Source: Negativicutes bacterium
GTDB lineage: Bacteria > Bacillota > JAAYKD01
DNA length: 64,000 nucleotides
Assembly (NCBI GenBank): GCA_021372785.1
Contig: JAJFTT010000048.1
Coordinates: 1-64,000 of the forward strand
Direction: 5' to 3'
Part shown: positions 37,639 through 46,110 of the stretch, piece by piece
Position numbering within the stretch: the stretch's first letter is position 1
Layout of the letters: each line of letters starts with the position of its first letter
Notes under the pieces: generated by a model
What the model was told of the DNA's origin: nothing
Databases searched by the model: none
What the model saw: the letters and a program-made list of their open reading frames with translations, nothing else
Made by a program: the position numbers and the translations under genes

Positions 37639-39483
37639 ATGAAGAAACGTTTTTGGCGGATCCTGAGCGGGGCATTGATCTTTCTGGCAGCCTTGTTGAT
37701 CCAACCGACAAATCCCCGGCTGCAGCCGCTGATCTTTCTGATCAGCTATCTGATTTTAGCCGGTGATGTCCTTATGAAAGCCTTGCGGAATATCCTGCGG
37801 GGACAGCTTTTGGATGAAAAGTTCCTGATGGGGATCGCTTCCCTGGGAGCATTTTGCATTCGGCAATACTCCGAAGGTGTTGCCGTCATGCTTTTTTATC
37901 AAGTCGGAGAGCTGTTTCAAAGCTATGCCGTCCAGAAATCCAGAAAGTCGATTGCCGATCTGATGGACATTCGGCCGGATTATGCCAATGTTCAGCAGGG
38001 ATTAGAATTGATCCGAATGGATCCGGACGATGTGAAGATCGGTGACCTGATAGTGATCAAGGCCGGGGAGAAAGTAGCGCTCGACGGGACCGTGCGGGAA
38101 GGCAGATCGATGATTGATACCTCCGCATTGACCGGCGAATCGCTGCCGCGTGAGGTGACAGTCGGTGATGATATCCTCAGCGGCTGCATCAATCTCCATG
38201 GTGTTCTGACTGTGGAAGTGAAAAAGGTATTCGGTGAATCAACCGTCAGTAAAATCCTGGATTTGGTGGAGAATGCCAGCAGTAAAAAAGCCAAATCAGA
38301 ACAATTCATCACCAAATTCGCCCGTTATTATACACCAATTGTGGTGACACTGGCTGTGCTGTTAGCCGTTCTGCCACCCCTGCTGATCCCGGGAGCGAGC
38401 TTTGGCAGCTGGATCTATCGGTCGTTATCCTTTCTGGTCGTATCCTGCCCCTGTGCCCTCGTGATTTCGATCCCGCTCAGCTTTTTCGGAGGTATTGGCG
38501 GAGCCTCACGGCGAGGGATTTTAGTCAAAGGCAGTAACTACCTGGAGGCTTTGGCGCAGACTGAAATCGTTGTTTTTGATAAGACCGGCACCCTGACCAA
38601 AGGTGTCTTCAACGTACAGGAGATCCGGCCGCAGGGAATGACACGGGAAATGCTGTTGGAATTGGCCGCTTATGCGGAAAGCTATTCCAATCATCCAATT
38701 TCTTCTTCCCTCAAGCGTGCCTACGGCAAAGCCATTCAAAACGAGCGCATAAGCGGGGTGGAAGAAATTGCGGGGCAGGGAGTCGTGGCGACAGTGGATG
38801 GAAAGCAAATCATCGCCGGTAATGTTAAGCTGCTGCAAGACAAGCAGATCCCCTATTTTACGGGTGAGTTGATCGGGACAGTGGTTCATGTTGCCGTCGA
38901 CGGCATCTATGCCGGCTATCTGCTCATCTCCGATGAAGTCAAAGAAGATGCGTCGCAGGCAATCCGGGCTTTGAAAAAAAATGGGATTCAAAAAATCATC
39001 ATGCTGACCGGCGACAATCAAAATGTCGGAGCCAAAATCGCAGAGGAACTGGGCATCGATCAGGTCTATGCCGAACTGCTGCCTGCGGACAAAGTCAACA
39101 AGCTGGAAGAACTCTTACGGGGAAAATCCGGCAAAGGCAAGCTGGCTTTTGTCGGTGACGGAATCAATGACGCACCGGTATTGGCGCGGGCGGATATCGG
39201 CATTGCCATGGGGGCTTTGGGTTCGGATGCCGCCATTGAAGCGGCGGACGTGGTGATCATGACCGATGAACCCTCGAAGATAGCCACTGCCATCAAGATT
39301 TCCAAAAAGACTCTGGCTATTGTTTATCAGAACATTATCCTGGCAATTTCCATTAAAGTCATTGTCTTAATTCTCAGTGCTTTGGGAATTGTCTCGATGT
39401 GGGCCGCGATTTTTGCCGATGTCGGCGTCATGATCTTAGCAGTACTCAATTCCTTCCGTGCCTTGAATATGCGCAATCTCTAA
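37639..39483 (+). CDS. cadA: Cadmium/zinc-type P1B ATPase without HMA domain
   Basis: About 614 residues from ATG 37639 (a TTG at 37627 is also possible). The membrane metal site is CPC at about 270-272 (SCPCALVISIPLSFFGG), the phosphorylation motif DKTGT starts at Asp314, and the hinge GDGINDAPVLARADIGIAMG is intact. The actuator motif is TGES. P1B-2 type pumps export Cd, Zn and Pb. Overlaps or abuts the HMA gene; a terminator follows. Confidence 0.92.
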   Translation: MKKRFWRILSGALIFLAALLIQPTNPRLQPLIFLISYLILAGDVLMKALRNILRGQLLDEKFLMGIASLGAFCIRQYSEGVAVMLFYQVGELFQSYAVQKSRKSIADLMDIRPDYANVQQGLELIRMDPDDVKIGDLIVIKAGEKVALDGTVREGRSMIDTSALTGESLPREVTVGDDILSGCINLHGVLTVEVKKVFGESTVSKILDLVENASSKKAKSEQFITKFARYYTPIVVTLAVLLAVLPPLLIPGASFGSWIYRSLSFLVVSCPCALVISIPLSFFGGIGGASRRGILVKGSNYLEALAQTEIVVFDKTGTLTKGVFNVQEIRPQGMTREMLLELAAYAESYSNHPISSSLKRAYGKAIQNERISGVEEIAGQGVVATVDGKQIIAGNVKLLQDKQIPYFTGELIGTVVHVAVDGIYAGYLLISDEVKEDASQAIRALKKNGIQKIIMLTGDNQNVGAKIAEELGIDQVYAELLPADKVNKLEELLRGKSGKGKLAFVGDGINDAPVLARADIGIAMGALGSDAAIEAADVVIMTDEPSKIATAIKISKKTLAIVYQNIILAISIKVIVLILSALGIVSMWAAIFADVGVMILAVLNSFRALNMRNL

Positions 39484-39547
39484 AAAGCGCCAGCCAACCC
39501 GGCCTCAACCCGGCTTGATGAAGAAAAACTAATTTGCCTGAGAAACG

Positions 39548-39587
39548 GAAAAATCGCCGGCTGTGTCAGTATAGCCGGCGATTTTTC
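39548..39587 (+). terminator. Terminator after cadA
   Basis: A 15-base perfect stem, GAAAAATCGCCGGCT at 39548-39562 with its complement at 39573-39587, flanked by A- and T-runs, so it can work in both directions. Confidence 0.88.
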
Positions 39588-39689
39588 TGATGTGCGCCTG
39601 ATGAGCGCAGGTTCTAAAGGATGAAAGTATCAAAGCCACTTGGCAGCGGTATCTTCGCACATTCGATTACAAACAAAAGACCCGCACAG

Positions 39690-39825
39690 GCCGGATACTT
39701 CGGTACCCTTGACCGATACGAGTCTCTCTGCACGAATGCGGTTGAACCACCGTCTACCGAACGGTCCGCACGGCGGGGTGAGAGGCCGGTCACTGAATTC
39801 AGAGGAGTGACAGATCGCCCGATTG
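39690..39825 (+). other. 3' remnant of a group II intron (domains V-VI region)
   Basis: The stretch around 39746-39792, with ACCGTCTACCGAACGGTCCG and ACGGCGGGGTGAGAGGCCGG, matches the common 3' end of bacterial group II introns (ACCGTATACCGAACGGTACG then ACGGTGGTGTGAGAGGTCGG by memory). A short hairpin GGTCACT...AGTGAC at about 39788-39811 fits domain VI. No reverse-transcriptase gene is present. The remnant overlaps the 3' end of arsC by some bases. Recognised by eye only. Confidence 0.55.
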
Positions 39826-40221
39826 CAGTTGTGCTTTTAGGTTTCTGACCTTTTGCTCGATGATGGCGATGGTTTTGCGCATCTCTTCGTCCGATTGACC
39901 GCTCGGATCAGCCAATCCCCAGTCTTCGCGCCGCTTGCAGGGCAGGTAAGGACAGGTGACATTGCATCCCATGGTGATTAACAGATCAATTGCAGGCAGT
40001 TCTGCCAGCGATTTGGGGTGCTGCGTACGCTCCAGATCAATTTGGTAAATTTCTTTCATCAACCGAACCGCATCGGGATTAATTTGCGCAGCGATTTCTG
40101 TACCGGCAGAATAGCTTTCGAAGACATCTCCTGCCAGATGCTTGGCCAAAGCCTCCGCTATTTGGGAACGGCAGGAATTATGCACACAGACAAAAGCGAC
40201 TTTTGGTTTGCTTTGCTTCAT
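39799..40221 (-). CDS. arsC: Arsenate reductase, thioredoxin-coupled type
   Basis: 140 residues. LMW-phosphatase-like fold: P-loop CVHNSCR at 12-18 with nucleophile Cys12, and the redox cysteines 86, 90 and 95 in TMGCNVTCPYLPC; DWGLADPSG supplies the Asp. Reduces arsenate to arsenite for efflux. Overlaps acr3 by 4 bases (ATGA), so the two are coupled. Its last codons overlap the intron-like remnant. Confidence 0.93.
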   Translation of the reverse strand: MKQSKPKVAFVCVHNSCRSQIAEALAKHLAGDVFESYSAGTEIAAQINPDAVRLMKEIYQIDLERTQHPKSLAELPAIDLLITMGCNVTCPYLPCKRREDWGLADPSGQSDEEMRKTIAIIEQKVRNLKAQLQSGDLSLL

Positions 40222-41306
40222 ATTAACTTGCTTGCACTCCCTTCATTGAGATCAGACTGAGGTTGCGGAAACCAGTGTTTGGTTCGATTGGCGATTCTGA
40301 CCAGAATCAGCATGGTGGGAACTTCGGTCAGAACTCCAACCGTGGTCGCCAGGGCGGCGGGAGAGGTGGTTCCAAATAGTGCGATTGCTACCGCCACCGA
40401 TAATTCAAAGAAGTTTGAGGCGGCGATCATGCCGGCGGGCGCCGCTATCTCATGCGGCAGTTGCAGCCAGCGGCAGGGCAGATAGGAAATAAAGAAGATG
40501 AGGAAGGTTTGAATGATCAAAGGAATTGCGATTAACAGAATGTGTAAAGGATTCTTCAGGATAATCTCACCCTGGAAGGAGAATAGCAGGATCAGGGTCA
40601 GCAGCAAACCGGCGATGGTGGCGTGATCGAACTTCGGCAAGAATTGCTTTTCGAAGTATGCCATGCCGCTGCGGCGGCTAACCAGCTGCCTGGTCAGGAT
40701 ACCGCCGGCCAATGGAACAACCACGAAGAGAATTACCGATAAAATCAAAGTATCCCAGGGGACGAAAACATTGCTGACACCCAACAGAAATTTGACAATG
40801 GGAACAAAAGCAACGAGGATGATCAGATCATTCGTGGCAACCTGCACGACCGTATATGCCGGATTGCCTTTGGTTAAGAGACTCCAGACAAAAACCATCG
40901 CGGTGCAGGGAGCCGCACCCAGCAGAATTGCTCCGGCGAGATATTGTTTGGCCAGATCCGGCGGAATCAGATCCCGAAAGACGACAAACAGGAAAAAAGA
41001 GGCGATTGCATACATCGTAAACGGCTTAATTAACCAATTGGCGATCCAGGTGACATATAAGCCCTTGGGATTTTTCCCCACATTTTTAATACTTTGAAAA
41101 TCGACCTTCATCATCATAGGATAGATCATAATCCAGATCAGAATCGCGACCGGTATGGAAACTTTGGCATATTCAAACTTGTTCAGGAAGGCTGGGAGTC
41201 CGGGCAAGTACTTGCCGATCAGAACTCCGATTGCCATACACAGAAGCACCCAGACCGATAAATACTTTTGAAAAAACCCGATATCCTGAACTTTCTCGTT
41301 TTGCAT
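40218..41306 (-). CDS. acr3: Arsenite efflux transporter, ACR3 family
   Basis: About 362 residues from ATG 41306 (GTG at 41312 possible), ten membrane segments. The conserved Cys region GAAPCTAMVFVWSLLTKGNP is present, as is PAGMIAASNFFELSVAVAIA. Exports arsenite using the proton gradient. Coupled to arsC downstream and followed upstream by a redox-disulfide gene. Confidence 0.92.
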   Translation of the reverse strand: MQNEKVQDIGFFQKYLSVWVLLCMAIGVLIGKYLPGLPAFLNKFEYAKVSIPVAILIWIMIYPMMMKVDFQSIKNVGKNPKGLYVTWIANWLIKPFTMYAIASFFLFVVFRDLIPPDLAKQYLAGAILLGAAPCTAMVFVWSLLTKGNPAYTVVQVATNDLIILVAFVPIVKFLLGVSNVFVPWDTLILSVILFVVVPLAGGILTRQLVSRRSGMAYFEKQFLPKFDHATIAGLLLTLILLFSFQGEIILKNPLHILLIAIPLIIQTFLIFFISYLPCRWLQLPHEIAAPAGMIAASNFFELSVAVAIALFGTTSPAALATTVGVLTEVPTMLILVRIANRTKHWFPQPQSDLNEGSASKLI

Positions 41307-41325
41307 CGTCACGCCTCACTTTTGT

Positions 41326-41718
41326 TTAAAGAATTTTTTTCAGTAATTTTTCCAGGTCAGCCGGTTTTAAAACTTTTCCCATGGCAACTACTTTTTCATT
41401 GATCACGACAGCCGGCATCGACATCACACCGTAAGTCATAATCGTCTGTAAATCGGTAATGTATTCCACTTTTGTCTCAAGCCCCATCGCTTTGAGGGCT
41501 TCCTCTGCGTTTTTTAATTGCTCATGACATTTGGCACAACCGGTACCCAGAATCTTAATGCTGAGGCTGCCCGGCTGGCTTTGACCGCCACCGTTAGAGA
41601 CTTTTGCTGCCGCGGGCCGGCTGTCCGCGCCGCTGCCGCTTGCCGTCACCTGCGGCTGTGCGGCACAATTACAAGCGGGTGCTTTGATTTCGTTTTTCTT
41701 GATGTGAAACAATGACAT
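41326..41718 (-). CDS. Small redox-active disulfide (thioredoxin-like) protein
   Basis: 130 residues. The C-terminal 78 form a thioredoxin-like domain of the TM0996/MM1314 type with ILGTGCAKC (CxxC) and the cis-Pro region VMSMPAVVINEKVV. The N-terminal part is low in complexity, with a CNC pair and Gly/Ser/Ala-rich linker. Such proteins accompany DUF318/ArsP permeases. It may reduce or carry metals or arsenicals. Confidence 0.78.
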   Translation of the reverse strand: MSLFHIKKNEIKAPACNCAAQPQVTASGSGADSRPAAAKVSNGGGQSQPGSLSIKILGTGCAKCHEQLKNAEEALKAMGLETKVEYITDLQTIMTYGVMSMPAVVINEKVVAMGKVLKPADLEKLLKKIL

Positions 41719-41773
41719 GATTCTTCCTCCTCTGATTTGATGTTTTCTTTGATGATCGCACCGGCAGCCTTGT

Positions 41774-42787
41774 TTAGATCAGGAATGGCTGCAGTGCATT
41801 GAACAGGTATCCGACTGTGATAATACCCAGTGTACAGTATCCGACAAATAAGGTCAAGAGCTTTGGTTTTATTGCCTTGCGCAGCATAACGATCGATGGC
41901 AGGGAGAGGGTGGTGACAGCCATCATGAAGGCAAGGATGGCGCCCAGCTGTGCTCCTTTGGCCAGCAGTGCTTCCGCAACAGGAAGCGTTCCAAAAATGT
42001 CGGCATACATGGGAACGCCAACCAGCGTAGCCAGGATCACGGAAAAAGGATTATTGCTGCCAAGCACATTGCTCACCCAGGCATCGGGAATCCAGTTGTG
42101 GATGAGAGCACCGATGCCGACTCCGATCAGAACATAAAGAAACACTTTTTGCACGGTTGCGATGACTTGATCCCGGGAGAACTGCAGACGGTCCCGGACG
42201 CTCAGTACTTCGGCTTCCAGGTCGACCGATCCGGCAGTGCGGATGAACGACTCCACCTGTTCTTCCATCTGCATTTTTTCGATCAGACTGCCGCCCAGAA
42301 TGGCGATCAGTAAGCCCATGCTCACATAGGCAAGCGCGACTTTAATACCAAAAATACTCATCAACAGAACGAGCGAGCCAAGATCAACCATCGGGGAGGA
42401 AATTAAAAAGGAGAAGGTAACACCCAGCGGTAAACCGGCGCTGCTGAAACCGATGAACAACGGGATCGAGGAGCAGGAGCAGAAGGGAGTGACAGTCCCG
42501 AGCAGAGCGGCAAGGATGTTAGCGCCAAGGCCATGGAAGCGGCTGAGGATTTTTTTACTGCGCTCCGGTGGAAAATAGCTTTGAATATAAGAAATCAAAA
42601 AAATCAGGATACTGAGCAGCAGCATGATTTTGACGGAATCATAGAGAAAAAATTGTACGCTTTTGCCGATTTTACTGTTCAGATCGAAACCAAAGCTTGT
42701 CAGCATCCGACCGACCAGAAGATTCAGCCATTGCATGCCCAGAACTTGATTCTGAAAAAACCCCCAGCCGGTTTGCACTGCCGTCAT
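41774..42787 (-). CDS. ArsP-like permease (DUF318/UPF0718 family)
   Basis: 337 residues with about eight membrane segments. The hallmark TPFCSCSSIPLFIGFSSAGL carries the Cys pair used in substrate binding by ArsP, an exporter of trivalent organoarsenicals; other relatives are tied to Cu/Zn. First gene of the minus-strand unit, with its own promoter. Substrate assignment to arsenicals rests on the neighbours acr3 and arsC. Confidence 0.8.
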   Translation of the reverse strand: MTAVQTGWGFFQNQVLGMQWLNLLVGRMLTSFGFDLNSKIGKSVQFFLYDSVKIMLLLSILIFLISYIQSYFPPERSKKILSRFHGLGANILAALLGTVTPFCSCSSIPLFIGFSSAGLPLGVTFSFLISSPMVDLGSLVLLMSIFGIKVALAYVSMGLLIAILGGSLIEKMQMEEQVESFIRTAGSVDLEAEVLSVRDRLQFSRDQVIATVQKVFLYVLIGVGIGALIHNWIPDAWVSNVLGSNNPFSVILATLVGVPMYADIFGTLPVAEALLAKGAQLGAILAFMMAVTTLSLPSIVMLRKAIKPKLLTLFVGYCTLGIITVGYLFNALQPFLI

Positions 42788-42900
42788 AACGTTTACCCCC
42801 GCTCAATTAATAAATTCAAATATTTCTATATGATGGTTTGAAAAGAAAGTCATCTTGCGATGACTCGCGGACAACTGTTCCGTTACGCCGGATCAAATAG

Positions 42901-42945
42901 ACAAGTATCTATCTGCCATTATAGTCAAAGATAGAGACTTGTCAA
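42901..42945 (-). promoter_or_regulatory. Promoter and inverted-repeat operator of the arsenic unit
   Basis: Minus strand: TTGACA (42945-42940), 16-base spacer, TATAAT (42923-42918). A 14-base inverted repeat (42901-42914 with 42929-42942, 13 of 14 matching) straddles the -10 box, the layout of a repressor site. No regulator gene lies next to this unit; the CadC-type gene at 36951 is the nearest candidate but its own operator has a different sequence. Confidence 0.72.
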
Positions 42946-42966
42946 TGGGTTAGCGGCAAATCACAG

Positions 42967-43010
42967 AAAAAAGCAGAATCAGCCGGCATCCGCCTTTCAG
43001 CGAATTCTGC
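42967..43010 (-). terminator. Terminator after the DUF2971 gene
   Basis: Minus strand: GCAGAAT pairs with ATTCTGC around a 24-base interior that can pair further, followed by TTTTTT (42972-42967). It overlaps the last codons of the gene. Confidence 0.6.
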
Positions 43011-43770
43011 CTTCCAGACGGCTATTCAGAAAATTATGATTGGGATAATCAGGAAGAAACATTTTCACGGTAGCTTTGACGATATCCTTACGCACACTAT
43101 CCATAAACGGATTAAAAACCACTTTCATCTCGTGCAGCACCTGAGGCGGCAGTGTGCAGAAGATATAATCAAAATTGGGGTAGTTGTATTTTCTACTGAT
43201 TCCGGATTTACTCTTGCTGATCGAAACCGAGGGCTTGCCTTTGCCGACATCAATGTAGCAGCGCAGTCTCGTTTCCTGCTCATATTCCCAGATCTTCGTT
43301 TTAGCGAAACCGATGCAGGTCGAATAAACTGCGTCGCCGCTGTCCTCGCCGTCTTTGCGCGCATTGAATTCAAACTTGGATAAATCATCGTCGTATAAGA
43401 CATCCAGCAATTTGACATCCCGAACTTCCCAACCTTTTTCGATTGCCAAATAGTTATTTTTATCTTCCAGGAAGTCCAGGTGATCAAACCGCAGGGACAA
43501 CCCCATTTTATCATTCGCGTAAATTTTCCACATGGGAATTGTTTCTGTACTGTGGTGTGTAAAACAAAGTGTGAATACTTTATTTTTATACAGGGGCAGT
43601 GCTCGTTCTTCTTCGATGGGATCATTGAATTTTTTTAACTGGGATAATCGGATCGATCGATCAGAGACAATATGAGCGAGTGTTTCCAAGTTGGTAAAAT
43701 GATAATAGCTGTCATGCGCTTTTGCTTTTTCATTTTGTTGGGTGTAAAACTCTTTTTCATTCAAACTCAA
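42997..43770 (-). CDS. DUF2971 family protein
   Basis: 257 residues if started at TTG 43770, which follows GAGGG; an open frame continues to 43911 but a TATAAT lies inside that extension. Family motifs: YYHFTNLETLAHIVSDRSIR, QLKKFNDPIEEERA, MWKIYANDKMGLSLRF and WEYEQETRLRC. DUF2971 proteins are common near mobile or defence loci; their activity is not established. Stands alone between the arsenic unit and cdaA. Confidence 0.8.
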   Translation of the reverse strand: MSLNEKEFYTQQNEKAKAHDSYYHFTNLETLAHIVSDRSIRLSQLKKFNDPIEEERALPLYKNKVFTLCFTHHSTETIPMWKIYANDKMGLSLRFDHLDFLEDKNNYLAIEKGWEVRDVKLLDVLYDDDLSKFEFNARKDGEDSGDAVYSTCIGFAKTKIWEYEQETRLRCYIDVGKGKPSVSISKSKSGISRKYNYPNFDYIFCTLPPQVLHEMKVVFNPFMDSVRKDIVKATVKMFLPDYPNHNFLNSRLEGRIR

Positions 43771-44194
43771 GTCTGATCCCTCGCTTTGCGTTGGCTGCTT
43801 TTGTTTTGGCTGCTCATCAGGTGCAATCGCATTATACACCATACCGCTGTAAAAAGCTAGAGAAAAGGCCGGCAAAGCAGGTTCTGTGGCGTAAAAAGGC
43901 GGAGAGATCACATTTTTTTTGCAAATTGCTTGCCGTCTTCTATGCTAAGCCATAACAAGGACGCGCGGATTTTCCGGGAATCTGCTTTGCCAATCCGCTT
44001 GGTAGTACCGTTGAGAACAAGGTCTGATTTGAATTTTTCCTGAAACAGAGTTCTTTTTTTCAGCTGCGAAAGGGAAACCTCTCTGCTTTGCAGAATAAAA
44101 ATTAATATTGCTTGATCAAATCACGGTTTCGACAGTAAAAACGGCAGATATGCTGGTTTCTGTTTGCCTGATCGAACCGGTCTGGAGGGACTTT
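43771..44194 (+). other. Intergenic region between the DUF2971 gene and cdaA
   Basis: Divergent genes flank it. On the minus strand a TATAAT at 43837-43832 with weak -35 (TAGCTT region) may serve the DUF2971 gene. On the plus strand no clear promoter for cdaA was seen. The cdaA frame is open upstream of its start but without a ribosome site. Confidence 0.5.
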
Positions 44195-45025
44195 ATGGAG
44201 AGAATTCTGGCGATTTTCGCTGATTTTAGTTTACTCGACGCAGTTGATGTGCTGATCGTCTCCATCGCCATATCCAGTTTGATTATGATGATTCGCAATA
44301 CGCGAGCCATTCAACTGGTCAAAGGATTGCTCTATGTCTTGCTGGCTTTTGCCGTCAGCTCGTTTCTGGAATTGAAAGCGATCGGCTGGCTGATGGATAA
44401 GATTTTGACCTTAGGCATTGTCGCTATTCCTATTGTTTTTCAATCCGAGCTGCGTAAGGTTTTGGAGGAATTGGGCCGCGGTACTTTTTTTCATAAACAA
44501 ACGGCGGATCAAATACAAATCAACCAGATGTTTACTGAAATTATCAAAGCGGTGGATACGATGTCAGCCGCCAAAACCGGCGCTTTGATTGTTTTAGAAC
44601 GGAAAACCGGCTTAAGGGAATATATGGAAACCGGAGTCGAGCTGGACAGTCTGGTTACCAGTCAGCTGCTGCTGAATATCTTTTATAAGAATACACCGCT
44701 GCATGACGGGGCTGTGATGATTCGGAATAACCGCATTGTTGCCGCTGCCTGCTATCTGCCGCTGTCCGCCAATCCGGAAATTGCGCAGGAATTGGGCACG
44801 CGACATCGGGCGGGGATTGGCATCACCGAACAATCCGATTGTCTGACCATTATTGTATCCGAAGAAACGGGTGCCGTGTCTTTAGCCAAAGCAGGCAAAT
44901 TAATTCGTTATCTGGATGGCAAAATGTTGGGCGAATTGCTGCAGCAGACTTATTTCGAAGCAGAGAATACCCTGCAGGCTGCCTTGCCGGCCTGGCTGCG
45001 CTGGGGAGGGAAAAAAGATGAATAA
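44195..45025 (+). CDS. cdaA: Diadenylate cyclase CdaA
   Basis: 276 residues from ATG 44195, after GGAGGG. Three membrane helices in the first 90 residues, then the DAC domain with the DGA motif (LHDGAVMIRNNRIVAAACYL) and RHR motif (GTRHRAGIGITEQSD). Makes c-di-AMP from two ATP, the second messenger for osmolyte and cell-wall control. Overlaps cdaR by 8 bases; the cdaA-cdaR-glmM order is conserved in Bacillota. Confidence 0.95.
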   Translation: MERILAIFADFSLLDAVDVLIVSIAISSLIMMIRNTRAIQLVKGLLYVLLAFAVSSFLELKAIGWLMDKILTLGIVAIPIVFQSELRKVLEELGRGTFFHKQTADQIQINQMFTEIIKAVDTMSAAKTGALIVLERKTGLREYMETGVELDSLVTSQLLLNIFYKNTPLHDGAVMIRNNRIVAAACYLPLSANPEIAQELGTRHRAGIGITEQSDCLTIIVSEETGAVSLAKAGKLIRYLDGKMLGELLQQTYFEAENTLQAALPAWLRWGGKKDE

Positions 45026-46019
45026 GATTTTTTCTTCCAATGTGGCCGTGCGTATTTTATCGGTTTTAATTGCGCTGACGATTTGGGTCGTAGCCAGCGA
45101 ACAGTCAAATAAGCAAGTGGCAAGCAACGAAATGAGTAAGAACTTTTATCGTATTCCCATTGAGGTGCTGAATGTCCCCGCGAATTATGCCATTTCTTAT
45201 GATTATACCGCCGTGGAAAGCATTGTACTGAAGGGTTCTTCTTCTTTGCTGACCGATATGCTCGGTCAGGAGATTACAGCCAGTATTGACCTGAAAGGTT
45301 TGAGCGAGGGAGAATATGATCTGGAGATTAATCTGCGTTATCCTGCCGGATTAAGCATCGAAGCAGTCCAACCGCACAAAGTACATGTCAGCTTGGTCAG
45401 CAGCATGAGCCGGGTGATGGATGTAGAAGTAATCATCACGGAACAGCCGGCCGATGCCGCTGTTGACCCTGTGGTGACGATTCAACCGGAAACTGTCTTG
45501 GTCGTCGGTTCCCGTTCCACCCTGGAGCAGGTAGCGCAGGCGGTTGTGCTGGTCGACTTAAGTGAACGCAGAGGGAATTTTGAACAGAGTATGGAGGTGA
45601 AGATCCTGGACAGCGCCGGCAACAGCGTGGAAGGTGTCAGCTTGCAGCCCAGTTTGGTCGCCGTAACGATTCAACTTCTGCCCGCCAAGGATATCGGTTT
45701 GGTTTTACCGGATTCATTGGCGATTCCGGAGGGATGGGTGCTGCAGAATTATACCTTTTCTCCGACAACGGTCCGGATCAATGGCGACCTTGAACAACTG
45801 GCTTTGATTGAGACATTGCCGGTGAAAATGAGTGTTCCGGATCTCACAGCCGAGGATAAAGCCAGCGAAGAGATCGTGAAATCATTGCGTACCACCATCC
45901 AATTACCGGAGGGGATTACTTTGGCGCAGGAGATGCCCAATACCGTCAGGGTAACACTGACGCTGAAACGGGTGAGCGGCGGTACAACTGGGATCTCTGC
46001 GGGGGGAACCGGCAATTGA
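45018..46019 (+). CDS. cdaR: YbbR-domain regulator CdaR
   Basis: 333 residues from ATG 45018. One N-terminal membrane segment (VAVRILSVLIALTIWVVASE) and three to four extracytoplasmic YbbR repeats, e.g. RIPIEVLNVPANYAISYDYT. CdaR modulates CdaA in the membrane. The C-terminus ends in a Gly-rich GISAGGTGN. Confidence 0.92.
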   Translation: MNKIFSSNVAVRILSVLIALTIWVVASEQSNKQVASNEMSKNFYRIPIEVLNVPANYAISYDYTAVESIVLKGSSSLLTDMLGQEITASIDLKGLSEGEYDLEINLRYPAGLSIEAVQPHKVHVSLVSSMSRVMDVEVIITEQPADAAVDPVVTIQPETVLVVGSRSTLEQVAQAVVLVDLSERRGNFEQSMEVKILDSAGNSVEGVSLQPSLVAVTIQLLPAKDIGLVLPDSLAIPEGWVLQNYTFSPTTVRINGDLEQLALIETLPVKMSVPDLTAEDKASEEIVKSLRTTIQLPEGITLAQEMPNTVRVTLTLKRVSGGTTGISAGGTGN

Positions 46020-46110
46020 GCGAAGCGGCAAACCCGCTCGCTTCTGATGCTATAAATTCGGGAGATGAGCGAAGCAAAAACATCGCAAGTAACTTCTGGG
46101 GGGCAGTGAG

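Noticed and set aside
39621-39848. 75-codon plus-strand frame
   Set aside because: Its sequence is of the type of spurious frame seen over group II intron 3' ends; explained by the intron remnant.
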